A stretch of 45,750 nucleotides of DNA from Planctomycetota bacterium. Lineage in GTDB: Bacteria; Planctomycetota; Phycisphaerae; Sedimentisphaerales; Anaerohalosphaeraceae. The notes beneath the pieces are model-generated. The model saw only the letters and a list, made by a program, of their open reading frames with translations. It was not told where the DNA came from and ran no database searches. The stretch is from NCBI GenBank assembly GCA_019456225.1, contig VRUI01000038.1, positions 1-45,750 on the forward strand. Direction: 5' to 3'. The translations under genes were made by a program, and so were the position numbers. This document shows, piece by piece, positions 31,983 through 40,320 of the stretch; position 1 is the stretch's first letter, and each line of letters starts with the position of its first letter.

Positions 31983-33236
31983 ATGAGAAAATATTATGAC
32001 AATTTGTTTCGCGGCGGTTCATCGCTGGTGATGGTTTTGTGGATATTTGTTCTGCTTACCGTCATTACGGCTGTCGTTGCCCAGACGAGCCGTCTGGATA
32101 CTCGCATCAGCGCGGTAGCCGGTGACAAACTTCGCTGCAAGTGGGCTGCCAGGGCCGGTATGGAGACTGCTATAGGGATACTCAACGACGACGAACCAAT
32201 CTCGGACGGGCTTGGCGATCTCTGGTCGGATAACCCGGAGGACCTCGAGCAGATCGAACTTGACGGATGCAGTTTTTCTGTCAAGGTTACCGATGAAGCG
32301 AGCAAACTCAATATAAACGTTCTCAACAAAAAAATGCTGATGTATCTGCCGGATATGACCGAGGAGATCGCAAATTCGATCCTCGACTGGCGTGACAAGA
32401 ATGACGATGAAAGAACCGGATCGGCAGAAGGCGGGTACTATCTCAACATCCCATACCCGTACCAGATAAAGAACAAAGGTCTCAGCACTATCCGCGAACT
32501 GCTGAGGGTTAAAGGTGTCACCGAAGAGCTTTTCTACGGCCCGCAAAACAGAGATACCTTTGCCGAGACAGCCGACGATAATGTCATATATAACGAAGGC
32601 TGGATAAACTACCTGACCTGCTATTCCCGGGAACTGAACAAAGATGCCGAAGGCAATAATAGGGTGGATATCAACAAGGCTTCTGAAAAAGTTCTAATGC
32701 AGAAACTCCAGCTTAACCAATCCTACGCCAAATGGATCGTCCAAAACCGCAAAAAAGGATTTAAGTCGCTCGGGGACCTGATAAGTTCGTCAAGTCCGGC
32801 CAAGCCGAAAAGTTCGTCAGGAAATTCCAAAAACGCGGTACCTCTGGACATACAGACGGTTCTTGGGATCGTCGAAAAAGTCACCATTGCAAACAAGAAA
32901 ACAGTTCACGGAAAGATAAACATCAACACCGCCTCCAAGGTCGTACTGATAACACTGTTTTCGGGCAAAGAGCAAATCGTCGATGACATCATCGCGTATC
33001 GACTTAGCCAGCTTAACGGTATAGAGACGTTCGAGCAGCTTGCCGAGATTTCTTCGCTTAAAAAAAACATACTGAAAAAAACCCTCGATATGATATGCCT
33101 GCGATCCAGCATTTACACCATAAGAAGTACCGCCACGGCCAATCTTACCAATACGGTCATTCAGACTGAAGCGGTCGTCGACCGTGACAAATCACCCGTA
33201 CAGATCATTTATTTCTGCCAGGGAGCAAAATTTTGA
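31983..33236 (+). CDS. gspK: Minor pseudopilin GspK
   Basis: The large tip pseudopilin of the T2SS, 417 residues. After a charged leader, RGG|SSLVMVLWIFVLLTVI forms the membrane helix; Glu at +5 is absent, as is normal for GspK. The GspK domain follows (KLNINVLNKKML, ANSILDWRDKNDD). Two helix-hairpin-helix segments in the ComEA style are present: VDINKASEKVLMQKL and ININTASKVVLITLF, the second with FEQLAEISSL. Caps of this type are thought to sit at the outer tip. No ribosome site is obvious before the ATG; it lies 15 bases after gspJ. Its stop overlaps the gspL start. Confidence 0.9.
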   Translation: MRKYYDNLFRGGSSLVMVLWIFVLLTVITAVVAQTSRLDTRISAVAGDKLRCKWAARAGMETAIGILNDDEPISDGLGDLWSDNPEDLEQIELDGCSFSVKVTDEASKLNINVLNKKMLMYLPDMTEEIANSILDWRDKNDDERTGSAEGGYYLNIPYPYQIKNKGLSTIRELLRVKGVTEELFYGPQNRDTFAETADDNVIYNEGWINYLTCYSRELNKDAEGNNRVDINKASEKVLMQKLQLNQSYAKWIVQNRKKGFKSLGDLISSSSPAKPKSSSGNSKNAVPLDIQTVLGIVEKVTIANKKTVHGKININTASKVVLITLFSGKEQIVDDIIAYRLSQLNGIETFEQLAEISSLKKNILKKTLDMICLRSSIYTIRSTATANLTNTVIQTEAVVDRDKSPVQIIYFCQGAKF

Positions 33237-34630
33237 GCACTAACAAAATAATAAGCGATATGAGTTCGGCAGCGGCGTTTACGAAAATGCCGTCAGGCAA
33301 GTGCTGTGCCGTAAAGATCGAGCAGACACCTGCGGGTGTGAAACTGCTATGGAAACATACCGGGCCGGCAGAAGATCTCAACGACGCCCTTGCCGGCGCC
33401 GGTCTGCAGTCGTCAAAAATACACACGGTTCTCGGCATCGACCCGCCGGGGATCGCGTTCTACAACATTGAGATCCCACTGGTTCCTGACGCTCAGCTGG
33501 ATTCGATTGTCAGAATGCAGGCAGAAACAATTCTTCCTCTGCCGCTGGAGCAGATGGAGATCGCATACCACCGCGGCAAAGTCATCGCCGATAAATGCCG
33601 TGTCACGATCGCGGCCGGTCGGACCGCCCAGCTAAGCAGCGAAATGATATTTGCAAAAAATTGCAAAGCCGCGGGCATCGTACTCAGTTGCCAGGGGACA
33701 GTCAAAGCGTTCGACACTCTTTTCGATATTGGCCGGCAGAAGTATGTCATCCTGAACCTGCGAAAGTACGATACGCAGGTTCTTCTTTCCGAAGACGGCA
33801 AACTCGCCGGCGCGGCAAAGCTGGATGTTGGGATCGACGATCTAAACGGTGCCGACCAGCAATACGCTGAAATATTTATTTATGACCTTAGAAACACACT
33901 GGAAATGTTCGGTCTCGACTCCGCAGAGGAAACTGCGCTATATGTATTCTCTAAATCGCGGCCGCTTACTGAGGAAATCGTAGCGGGGTTAAATGACCTG
34001 CAAATGCCGGCAAAGGCAGCGGAACTGAAGCCGCACGCGATCACTGGCGAGACGGTTTCCGAAGAAGAGGATATCTGTCAGTACCTTGCTCCTATCGGAT
34101 GTGCGATGCTGACACTGGACGAGGAAAACCGGCCGCTTGATCTGTTTAGCAGGATTTATAACACCGACAAGAAGAAAAAGAAAGTCTCCGGGTTCGCATC
34201 TCTTATCAGAGCGGCTGTGATTTTTGCGATTATGCTGATAGCAACATTCTTTACTTTCAACCATCTCAACAAAATTGAACTGACCAGGTATGATAACGAT
34301 GATATCGACAAACTTGTCGCCCAGCAGAAGATCAGGAAGCTTATCGCCGGACAAAGAGAGGACGTTCTCAAACTGATCACGCTGATCAATGAGAAACCTC
34401 CGGCCGGTATGATGATCGACTCCATCTCGTACAAAAAAGGTGAAAAAGTTACAATCGCATCGCACGCATCCAGCCATGAACAGATGCGTGCGATGCGAGA
34501 TTTTCTCAGCAGTAAAAGAGAATTTAGCGAAGTGGTCAGGCAAAACCCAACCTTTGACGAAAAGAGCAAGAAATATGCTTTTAAAATAAATTTCTATTAC
34601 AATAAGCGTGGCAGGAAATCGATAAGATGA
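33233..34630 (+). CDS. gspL: GspL-like actin-fold assembly protein (GspL/PilM-PilN type)
   Basis: Links the GspE ATPase to the membrane platform. Of 465 residues, about 1-320 form a cytoplasmic actin-like domain: TVLGIDPPGIAFYNIEIP, QAETILPLPLEQMEIAY, KYVILNLRKYDTQVLL and AAKLDVGIDDL. One transmembrane helix lies at about 326-344 (AVIFAIMLIATFFTF). The periplasmic C-terminus (IDSISYKKGEKVTIA, FKINFYYNKRG) has the ferredoxin-like fold of GspL/PilN. It therefore looks like a PilM-PilN fusion, which is what GspL is. The start is TTG 33233, with GGGAG about 8 bases upstream and TTGA overlap with the gspK stop. It ends in an ATGA overlap with gspM. Confidence 0.85.
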   Translation: MSTNKIISDMSSAAAFTKMPSGKCCAVKIEQTPAGVKLLWKHTGPAEDLNDALAGAGLQSSKIHTVLGIDPPGIAFYNIEIPLVPDAQLDSIVRMQAETILPLPLEQMEIAYHRGKVIADKCRVTIAAGRTAQLSSEMIFAKNCKAAGIVLSCQGTVKAFDTLFDIGRQKYVILNLRKYDTQVLLSEDGKLAGAAKLDVGIDDLNGADQQYAEIFIYDLRNTLEMFGLDSAEETALYVFSKSRPLTEEIVAGLNDLQMPAKAAELKPHAITGETVSEEEDICQYLAPIGCAMLTLDEENRPLDLFSRIYNTDKKKKKVSGFASLIRAAVIFAIMLIATFFTFNHLNKIELTRYDNDDIDKLVAQQKIRKLIAGQREDVLKLITLINEKPPAGMMIDSISYKKGEKVTIASHASSHEQMRAMRDFLSSKREFSEVVRQNPTFDEKSKKYAFKINFYYNKRGRKSIR

Positions 34631-35166
34631 TATTTAACAAACTAAGCGAAAAAGACCAGAAGACGATCAAGGTTGGCGCCCTGCTGATGGCGATAATACT
34701 TGCTTGCGGCAGTATGAACATACTGCTGAAAGAATATTCGAAAATGGACAAGGAACTTTCTGATGCAAGGGGTATATTGAAATCGGTTACGCCGAAAGAC
34801 GATGGTAAGCTGACTGTTAAGCAGGCCGGGTTGTATAAGACAGTACCTGTTTTTAAGGCTCCTGAGAAGGAAGCCATTCCGGGCGAAAATTTCCAGAAGA
34901 TGTTCATGGAACAACTCAAGGGTCTTAAAATAAAATATACGGTACTGAATCTGATGCCGATGTCGAATAAAGAAAATGCCTGCGGTTTTAAGACTCGCAA
35001 TATTCACTGCAAAGGAAAATGCAGCTTTGCACAGGCAGTGGACCTGGTGGCGAAACTGTACGAAAACCCCTGGTTCGTAGGGATAGAAGAGTTTAAAATC
35101 GACTGTAATCCGAAGAACAGAAGGCAAATGGATCTGGCTATCACGGTTTCGACTTATATTAAGTGA
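34627..35166 (+). CDS. gspM: GspM-like inner-membrane protein
   Basis: A 179-residue bitopic protein. A short cytoplasmic N-terminus is followed by a membrane helix (about 15-35, VGALLMAIILACGSMNILL), a coiled-coil-like linker (LKEYSKMDKELSDARGIL) and a small periplasmic domain (KIKYTVLNLMP, FAQAVDLVAKLYENPWFVGI) like the ferredoxin-like fold of GspM/PilO. In other T2SS, GspM pairs with GspL. The family is poorly conserved, so the call rests on topology and position after gspL. The ATG overlaps the gspL stop (ATGA). Confidence 0.78.
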   Translation: MIFNKLSEKDQKTIKVGALLMAIILACGSMNILLKEYSKMDKELSDARGILKSVTPKDDGKLTVKQAGLYKTVPVFKAPEKEAIPGENFQKMFMEQLKGLKIKYTVLNLMPMSNKENACGFKTRNIHCKGKCSFAQAVDLVAKLYENPWFVGIEEFKIDCNPKNRRQMDLAITVSTYIK

Positions 35167-35169
35167 TGG

Positions 35170-35197
35170 TTCGTAAGTCGTAAGTGGTGAGTCGTAA
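35170..35197 (+). repeat. Four tandem heptamers after gspM
   Basis: TTCGTAA, GTCGTAA, GTGGTGA, GTCGTAA, 28 bases that start 3 bases past the gspM stop. An AAGGAA ribosome site and the next ATG follow at 35215. Confidence 0.75.
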
Positions 35198-35214
35198 AAT
35201 GAAGGAACATAAAA

Positions 35215-35937
35215 ATGAATCTTGATAACTTGAAAAATAAACAACGGCATATACCTAAGACACTGTTGTGCCTTTCAGGTTTGCTTGCGCTTTTGATCGC
35301 GGCGAAGGTTTCGGCGTTCGTAATAAAATCTAATCAGATACCGGAAGATATTGTCAGGGCACTTAACGCATCCGGACGCAGCGAAGAGGAAATCAAGAAA
35401 TATCAGTCAATATATACAGGCGCCACTGCCGCCCTTAAAAAGAAAAACATGTTTATGCCGCCTGTACCGCCAAAGAAAAACCCGGTAACCCGTGTGACCG
35501 CGATATTCGGTGACGAGGCGTGCATATCAAACAAATGGTACAAGGTCGGTGACAAAATACGCGATGCCGAGATCACTAAAATCTCGCCGAATGAAGTTAC
35601 TATCGTCTGGAATGATAAAGAATCAAAGCTCAATCCGTTCGATACGGTCATTCTTGCCGCGGCACCGAAGCCAAGCTCTAATAATAACACCGGCAGGAAA
35701 GATAAAAAGGAAAAGAAGCAACCTCGGCCTGAACAAATGGAAAATCGCCAACCAACGGAAGGAACCGGCATTTCTGGAAATAGCAAACGTATGCAGGAAT
35801 ACATGAACCGGTTATCGCCGGAAGAAAGAAAAAGGATGAGGGAAAGAATGAGGTCGCGCGATTCGAGAAGCGGCGGCAGGCCCAGAGGCGGCAGACCCAG
35901 AGGCGGCAGCTCCAGAGGCGGCAGACCGAGGCGGTAG
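35215..35937 (+). CDS. GspC-like bitopic protein with RGG tail, copy 1
   Basis: A 240-residue protein with one membrane helix (about 18-37) and a small periplasmic beta domain: RVTAIFGDEACISNKWYKVG, then DAEITKISPNEVTIVW, the layout of the GspC homology region that contacts the secretin. The preceding segment IPEDIVRALNASGRSEEEIKKY is helical. After a Lys-rich linker comes RLSPEERKRMRERMRSRDSR and a tail of RGG units (GGRPRGGRPRGG). It lies between gspM and gspD, where GspC would be expected to act. The assignment to GspC is inferred from fold and place. The RGG tail is coded by 15-base tandem repeats. AAGGAA precedes the ATG. It is a paralogue of the next gene. Confidence 0.75.
   Translation: MNLDNLKNKQRHIPKTLLCLSGLLALLIAAKVSAFVIKSNQIPEDIVRALNASGRSEEEIKKYQSIYTGATAALKKKNMFMPPVPPKKNPVTRVTAIFGDEACISNKWYKVGDKIRDAEITKISPNEVTIVWNDKESKLNPFDTVILAAAPKPSSNNNTGRKDKKEKKQPRPEQMENRQPTEGTGISGNSKRMQEYMNRLSPEERKRMRERMRSRDSRSGGRPRGGRPRGGSSRGGRPRR
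35871..35937 (+). repeat. 15-base tandem repeat coding the RGG tail
   Basis: About four copies of a unit like CCCAGAGGCGGCAGA coding (P/S)RGGR at the end of the GspC-like copy 1 gene. Such arrays can change copy number by slippage and would lengthen or shorten the tail in steps of five residues without a frameshift. Confidence 0.65.
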
Positions 35938-36012
35938 TGGTGATGTAAAGTATATGCGTTATAGTTTACACAGGAGTTGAATGGCCCGGTTTGGGCTTTG
36001 ACAGGAAGCATT

Positions 36013-36747
36013 ATGAAAAAGATAAATAATAAAACGATGCGATTATTGCCGAAGGCTTTGATAGTAATGTCACTGCTGCTTGCAGCTGTTACGTGCGCAA
36101 AAGCGGTCATCTTCAAGATGAAAACAACCAGCATCCCAAACGACATCAAGAAAGCTGTTGATGCCGGCATTATTAGCGATGAAAAAATAAAAGAATTTCA
36201 GGGAATATTCACCGCCGCTGCCGTGAAACTTAAAAAGAAAAGCATCTTCGCTCCCCCGCCGCCCGGTAAGGTTAACCCGGTAAAAAAAGTCGACGCGATC
36301 ATGGGAGATGAAGCCCTGATAAACAACAAGTGGTATAAAGCCGGTGACAGTATTGGTGAGGCGAAACTGATCACAGTAGAATCTGCCCAGGTGACGATCG
36401 AGTGGAACGGTAAGAAAAAGACGCTTTCTCCGATCGCGGCACCTACAACATACGCGGTTCAAAAAAAGGCAGAGCCCGTCAAAGGCCCCATAGCTGCTCA
36501 TGGAAAGCCTGTTGCGGTCGTTGCCAAAAACCAGACGGAAGTTGAAGCCGCTCCAATAGCGGAAGAAGATCCTCTCGCCTGGATGGGTGTGAAGATATCG
36601 CCCAGGCTTAGAGCAAAGTTTCTTGAAATGTGGAATTCGGCGACCCCGGAAGAAAGAGCAAAGGGCAAGAAAGAATGGGAAAAAATGCCGGACCATAAGA
36701 AGCAGGAAACCATCGATATGATGGAAATGAATATAGACCAAATGTAA
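36013..36747 (+). CDS. GspC-like bitopic protein, copy 2
   Basis: A 244-residue paralogue of the previous protein. The membrane helix lies at about 12-30 (PKALIVMSLLLAAVTCAKAV). The periplasmic core matches copy 1 closely: IPNDIKKAVDAGIISDEKIKEF, APPPPGKVNPVKKVDAIMGD, EALINNKWYKAGDSIG and AQVTIEWNGKKKTLSPI. A Pro/Ala/Lys linker follows, and then the C-terminal helix TPEERAKGKKEWEKMPDHKK, with no RGG tail. The start is ATG 36013 with AGGAAG just upstream; an ATG 12 codons earlier lacks a ribosome site. Both copies share the PEER helix, so they may pair with each other or serve the same secretin. The role is inferred. Confidence 0.75.
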   Translation: MKKINNKTMRLLPKALIVMSLLLAAVTCAKAVIFKMKTTSIPNDIKKAVDAGIISDEKIKEFQGIFTAAAVKLKKKSIFAPPPPGKVNPVKKVDAIMGDEALINNKWYKAGDSIGEAKLITVESAQVTIEWNGKKKTLSPIAAPTTYAVQKKAEPVKGPIAAHGKPVAVVAKNQTEVEAAPIAEEDPLAWMGVKISPRLRAKFLEMWNSATPEERAKGKKEWEKMPDHKKQETIDMMEMNIDQM

Positions 36748-36749
36748 GG

Positions 36750-36777
36750 CATAAGATGTGAAGTGACATATCTTATG
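36750..36777 (+). other. Inverted repeat before gspD
   Basis: CATAAGAT (36750-36757) and ATCTTATG (36770-36777), separated by 12 bases, lie 3 bases after the stop of GspC-like copy 2 and are followed by TTTAATTT and further on TTTTTTT. It may act as a weak attenuator before gspD. Confidence 0.4.
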
Positions 36778-36843
36778 TTTAATTTATAGCGATTTTTTTA
36801 AACTGGAACTGATTTATTTATTAAGTATAGACAGGAGAGTAAA

Positions 36844-39800
36844 GTGAAACGTTTAGTGATCATTTTAGTAGTTCTCGTTATGGGCATTGGCACATCGATA
36901 TGGTATTTTGACATTGACATAGCCGGGTTTATTCCGCTTGCCGCGGCAGCGGATAAACCTGCTGACGAAAATGGAAGCCCAGGCTCGCAGCCAGACAGGA
37001 CAAAGAAACCGTCTGTAGAAAGAAACGCGGATCCTAATGGACCGGCCAGGCCAAATTCCGGAAGATCTGGAAGGCCGGGCTCGCGGCCAGATGGAGCAAT
37101 GAGACCGCCTGAAGGAAAAAACACGGATCCTAATCGACCGCCCAGGCCGAATTCCGGAAGAGTGAGACCTGAAAAACCAAAAGCAAAACCCGATAGAATT
37201 GAAGATCCAAATGACCCGTTTGTTGCCATCAACCTCAATAATATTGAGATGAAGAATATCCTCCCCAAACTCGCCGCATGGACCGGCAAGGTGATAATAC
37301 CCAGCGATCTGGCGATGAAAGCAAGGATCACGATCTTTGCCGGAAACCAGGTTCCGCGAAGCGAAGCGCTTTCCCTGATATACGACGCTCTGCGGGCCAA
37401 AAACATCGTCGCGGAAATAAGCGATAAAAAGATCTTCCTCAAACCCCTTACACAAGCAAAGACCGGATATGTTCCGGTCCTTTCGGCGAACGAACCGCTG
37501 GCAAGGGTCAAAAATAAATCCCAGATAGTGGAGAAATACTTCAAACTTAAAAACATTTCTCCTTCAAAGCTTGTCAGCGTAATCACTCCTTTGACGGCCA
37601 GCTACGGTCATGTGACGGCGTTTGAAGACTCTCGCAGTATTGCAGTTATCGACACGGTCGAAAATCTCTTCCGCATCGAACAGACCATCGCCCAGCTTGA
37701 CGTACCCGAATACAGCAAGGTGGTCGAACAAGTATTCGAGATCAAAAACGGAGACGCTATTGAAATCGTACAGGTACTGAACCTTATCCTGAACAATACA
37801 AAAAGCGGCAGCCGCAGCAAATCGAGTTCCAGGCCTAAGCCCACAAGGCCCTCGACGTCTTCAAAAGGCGGTAAAACCGGTGCTCCAGCGACATCGGTAA
37901 TTATTCAAGCGGGACAAACACAGGTATTCCTGCTGCCCGTGCCCAAGCACAACTGGATCATCGCCAGAGCGTCAGCCGAAGATATGAAGAAGATCAAAAC
38001 ATGGATAGCAAAACTGGACATCGCAGATACCTCCCCGCGGGAACAGACTATTATTTCGATAGTTTATGTTGAACCTTCCGAAGTTGTAAGGCTGGTAAGG
38101 AACACGATCCAGAGTATGCCCGGTTCGCAGTTGCAGACTTCTGTGGTAGTAGAGGCAATGCGGGAATCGAAACAGGTTGTAGTATTCGGAAGCGAAGAAA
38201 ACCGCAAGTTCGTCGAAAGACTCATTATTGAGATCGATCTGCCTGTCGAAGACATCTACAAAAGTAAGGACTTCAAGCTCAAGTTCGCAGATCCCGACGA
38301 AGTCAAGACGAATCTTGAGGGCTTCTATGATAGCCAATCCGGCAGCTTTTCAAGCTCAAGCTATAGCCGCGGCAGTTACAGTTCAAGGTACAGAAGAGTC
38401 GACCCAAAGGACGTCGTCAAGGTCATGTCTTTTCCGGCTTTGAAACAGATCAGCGTTGTAGCTACGGAAGAAAACCTCAAAAAAATTGAAGCGCAGATCA
38501 AGGAGTGGGACATTCCGCTCGATGTCAAAAAGAATCAGTACCTGCTTATAACCCTCAAGAACTCCGATCCGGTTCAGATGGTCGAACTGCTTTCGACGCT
38601 GTTCAGTGAGGATAGCGAAGGCTCTTCAGGTATGAGCCTCATGAGAATGATATTCGGCGGACGAGACCAGATGGACAGCAAGAAAAAGATCGTCGGTACC
38701 CTTTACGGACTGCTGACTTTCGAGGCGGTGCCGGGGACCAAGAAGATCCTGGTAATCAGTAAGGTCCCGGAAGCCTATGAAGTTATCGAAGCCCTGGTCA
38801 AGGACCTTGACAGTCAGGAAAAGGGCGAAGCTCCAAAAGTGATAACGCTCAACTACGCAGACCCCGAAGAACTGTGCGACCAACTCAACGCCATCCTCAA
38901 CGAACGCGGAACAGTCGCCGAGCTTAAAAGAAAACAGCAGGGACTGACCCTGACCGGATACAAGAGCACTGGAGATACGTCCAGCAACAGCGGCAACAAT
39001 AATAATAATAATAATCAACAGCAGGTTGACCCTGGCTCCATAAGACCGTGGTGGGATTCGGGAAGAGATGACGAAACTGAAATGCCGTTAAGTAATCTTA
39101 TCGGTAAGGTCAGATTTGTGCCGGTCCACAGAAGCAAGGCCATTCTCGTTATCGCACAGCCGGAGTACTATGATGATATAGAAGCGATGGTCAAAAAACT
39201 GGACCAGCCGGAAATGCAGGTTATGATAGAAGCGGTTATCGTAGAAGTTGATCACTCATCAATGACAAGTCTTGGAGTACAGTTGTCAAGCAATCCGAGT
39301 CTATTTGACCCAATCGGACAAAATGCCCTTAAAGCTTTTACTGACATTCTCTATAAGAAAGATTTCACTTCGGGCATAACCCTGGCAGCTGGTACGAATA
39401 TAAATGTACTGATAGATATGCTGGCAAAAACTGTCAATGCAAAAGTTCTCAATCAGCCGAATCTCTGGACAAAGGACAACGAAGAAGCGGTATTCTTCAA
39501 AGGAAGAGAGATATCCATTCAAACTTCGGACCAGTCTTTCACTAACAGTGAGGGTTCCAGAATATCATTCAAACAGATACCCATCGGTGTAACTCTCAGA
39601 GTAAGGCCTAATATCACACCGGCAAAAGACGTTGACATTACGATCAACCTTGAGATATCCGACCTGGCAAGCGAAGAGGTCAACGACCAGCCGGTAATCA
39701 ATAAACTAAATACCGAGACCAACCTGATCATCGCCGATGGTGAAACGATCATGCTCGGGGGGATACTCTTCCAGAATGAAAGCGAAATCAAAACCAAAGT

Positions 39801-40083
39801 ACCGCTGCTGGGAGACATACCACTCGTAGGCGGACTCTTTAGCCACAAAGGCACATTTAAAAGAAACAGTGAACTGCTGATATTCCTGACGCCTCATGTT
39901 ATAACAAATAAAAAATCTGAGGCGGCGAAAAAGTATATCATCGAGGCAAAGGATAATGTTGAATCGCTTACGGACCCAAAAAATGAATCGAAATATATCA
40001 GCAATCCAGCTCAACGGATGCAGGATATTAGAAAAAGCCTAAACGACGTACTTTTAAAAGGGTTGATGAAAACAAACCGGTAG
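36844..40083 (+). CDS. gspD: Type II secretion secretin GspD, enlarged
   Basis: Outer-membrane pore of the T2SS. At 1079 residues it is much longer than typical GspD (about 650). It starts with a hydrophobic signal or anchor (about 1-35), then a Pro/Arg/Asn-rich linker with two copies of a 32-residue repeat (PARPNSGR, PPRPNSGR), the N0 domain (FVAINLNNIEMKNIL), and about six KH-like N repeats (such as EKYFKLKNISPSKLVSVI, KVITLNYADPEELCDQLN). An Asn-rich loop (about 718-724) precedes the last N repeat. The C-terminal secretin domain ends with KVPLLGDIPLVGGLF and LLIFLTPHVI. The start is GTG 36844 with GGAGAG upstream; no nearer ATG is credible. Last gene of the operon. Confidence 0.93.
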   Translation: MKRLVIILVVLVMGIGTSIWYFDIDIAGFIPLAAAADKPADENGSPGSQPDRTKKPSVERNADPNGPARPNSGRSGRPGSRPDGAMRPPEGKNTDPNRPPRPNSGRVRPEKPKAKPDRIEDPNDPFVAINLNNIEMKNILPKLAAWTGKVIIPSDLAMKARITIFAGNQVPRSEALSLIYDALRAKNIVAEISDKKIFLKPLTQAKTGYVPVLSANEPLARVKNKSQIVEKYFKLKNISPSKLVSVITPLTASYGHVTAFEDSRSIAVIDTVENLFRIEQTIAQLDVPEYSKVVEQVFEIKNGDAIEIVQVLNLILNNTKSGSRSKSSSRPKPTRPSTSSKGGKTGAPATSVIIQAGQTQVFLLPVPKHNWIIARASAEDMKKIKTWIAKLDIADTSPREQTIISIVYVEPSEVVRLVRNTIQSMPGSQLQTSVVVEAMRESKQVVVFGSEENRKFVERLIIEIDLPVEDIYKSKDFKLKFADPDEVKTNLEGFYDSQSGSFSSSSYSRGSYSSRYRRVDPKDVVKVMSFPALKQISVVATEENLKKIEAQIKEWDIPLDVKKNQYLLITLKNSDPVQMVELLSTLFSEDSEGSSGMSLMRMIFGGRDQMDSKKKIVGTLYGLLTFEAVPGTKKILVISKVPEAYEVIEALVKDLDSQEKGEAPKVITLNYADPEELCDQLNAILNERGTVAELKRKQQGLTLTGYKSTGDTSSNSGNNNNNNNQQQVDPGSIRPWWDSGRDDETEMPLSNLIGKVRFVPVHRSKAILVIAQPEYYDDIEAMVKKLDQPEMQVMIEAVIVEVDHSSMTSLGVQLSSNPSLFDPIGQNALKAFTDILYKKDFTSGITLAAGTNINVLIDMLAKTVNAKVLNQPNLWTKDNEEAVFFKGREISIQTSDQSFTNSEGSRISFKQIPIGVTLRVRPNITPAKDVDITINLEISDLASEEVNDQPVINKLNTETNLIIADGETIMLGGILFQNESEIKTKVPLLGDIPLVGGLFSHKGTFKRNSELLIFLTPHVITNKKSEAAKKYIIEAKDNVESLTDPKNESKYISNPAQRMQDIRKSLNDVLLKGLMKTNR

Positions 40084-40113
40084 TGTTCGTATTTTGCACA
40101 TATCATAACACAT

Positions 40114-40163
40114 AAGGACTTCGCTTTTGCCGAAAGGTGCCGGCCAAAGCGGAGTTCTTTTTT
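40114..40163 (+). terminator. Strong intrinsic terminator after gspD
   Basis: AAGGACTTCGCTTT (40114-40127) pairs over 14 positions, with two G-U pairs, with AAAGCGGAGTTCTT (40146-40159), followed by a T-run to 40163. It closes the T2SS operon 31 bases after the gspD stop. Confidence 0.88.
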
Positions 40164-40167
40164 CGTA

Positions 40168-40211
40168 ATGTTGGCTTCCAGCCAACATCAAATGTCGGCA
40201 CGATGCCGACA
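40168..40211. repeat. Two adjacent interspersed palindromes
   Basis: ATGTTGGC-TTCCA-GCCAACAT (40168-40188), then TGTCGGCA-CGA-TGCCGACA (40193-40211). The second has exactly the arms of the elements at 14186 and 45429 with a different three-base loop. Confidence 0.75.
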
Positions 40212-40264
40212 GCACATTACCCCGAAATAGTCTCGCTCACACGCTTATCCCTAAAACATTTTAC

Positions 40265-40293
40265 TTGCAATTGCCGCAGCGATACCTTAGAAT
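40265..40293 (+). promoter_or_regulatory. Likely promoter of the gspE2-cvpA-pspA unit
   Basis: TTGCAA (40265-40270), 17 bases, TAGAAT (40288-40293). The start codon follows at 40321 with GAGAGG 5 bases before it. Confidence 0.5.
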
Positions 40294-40320
40294 AGCCTGA
40301 GGTTATAAGAGAGAGGCAAT

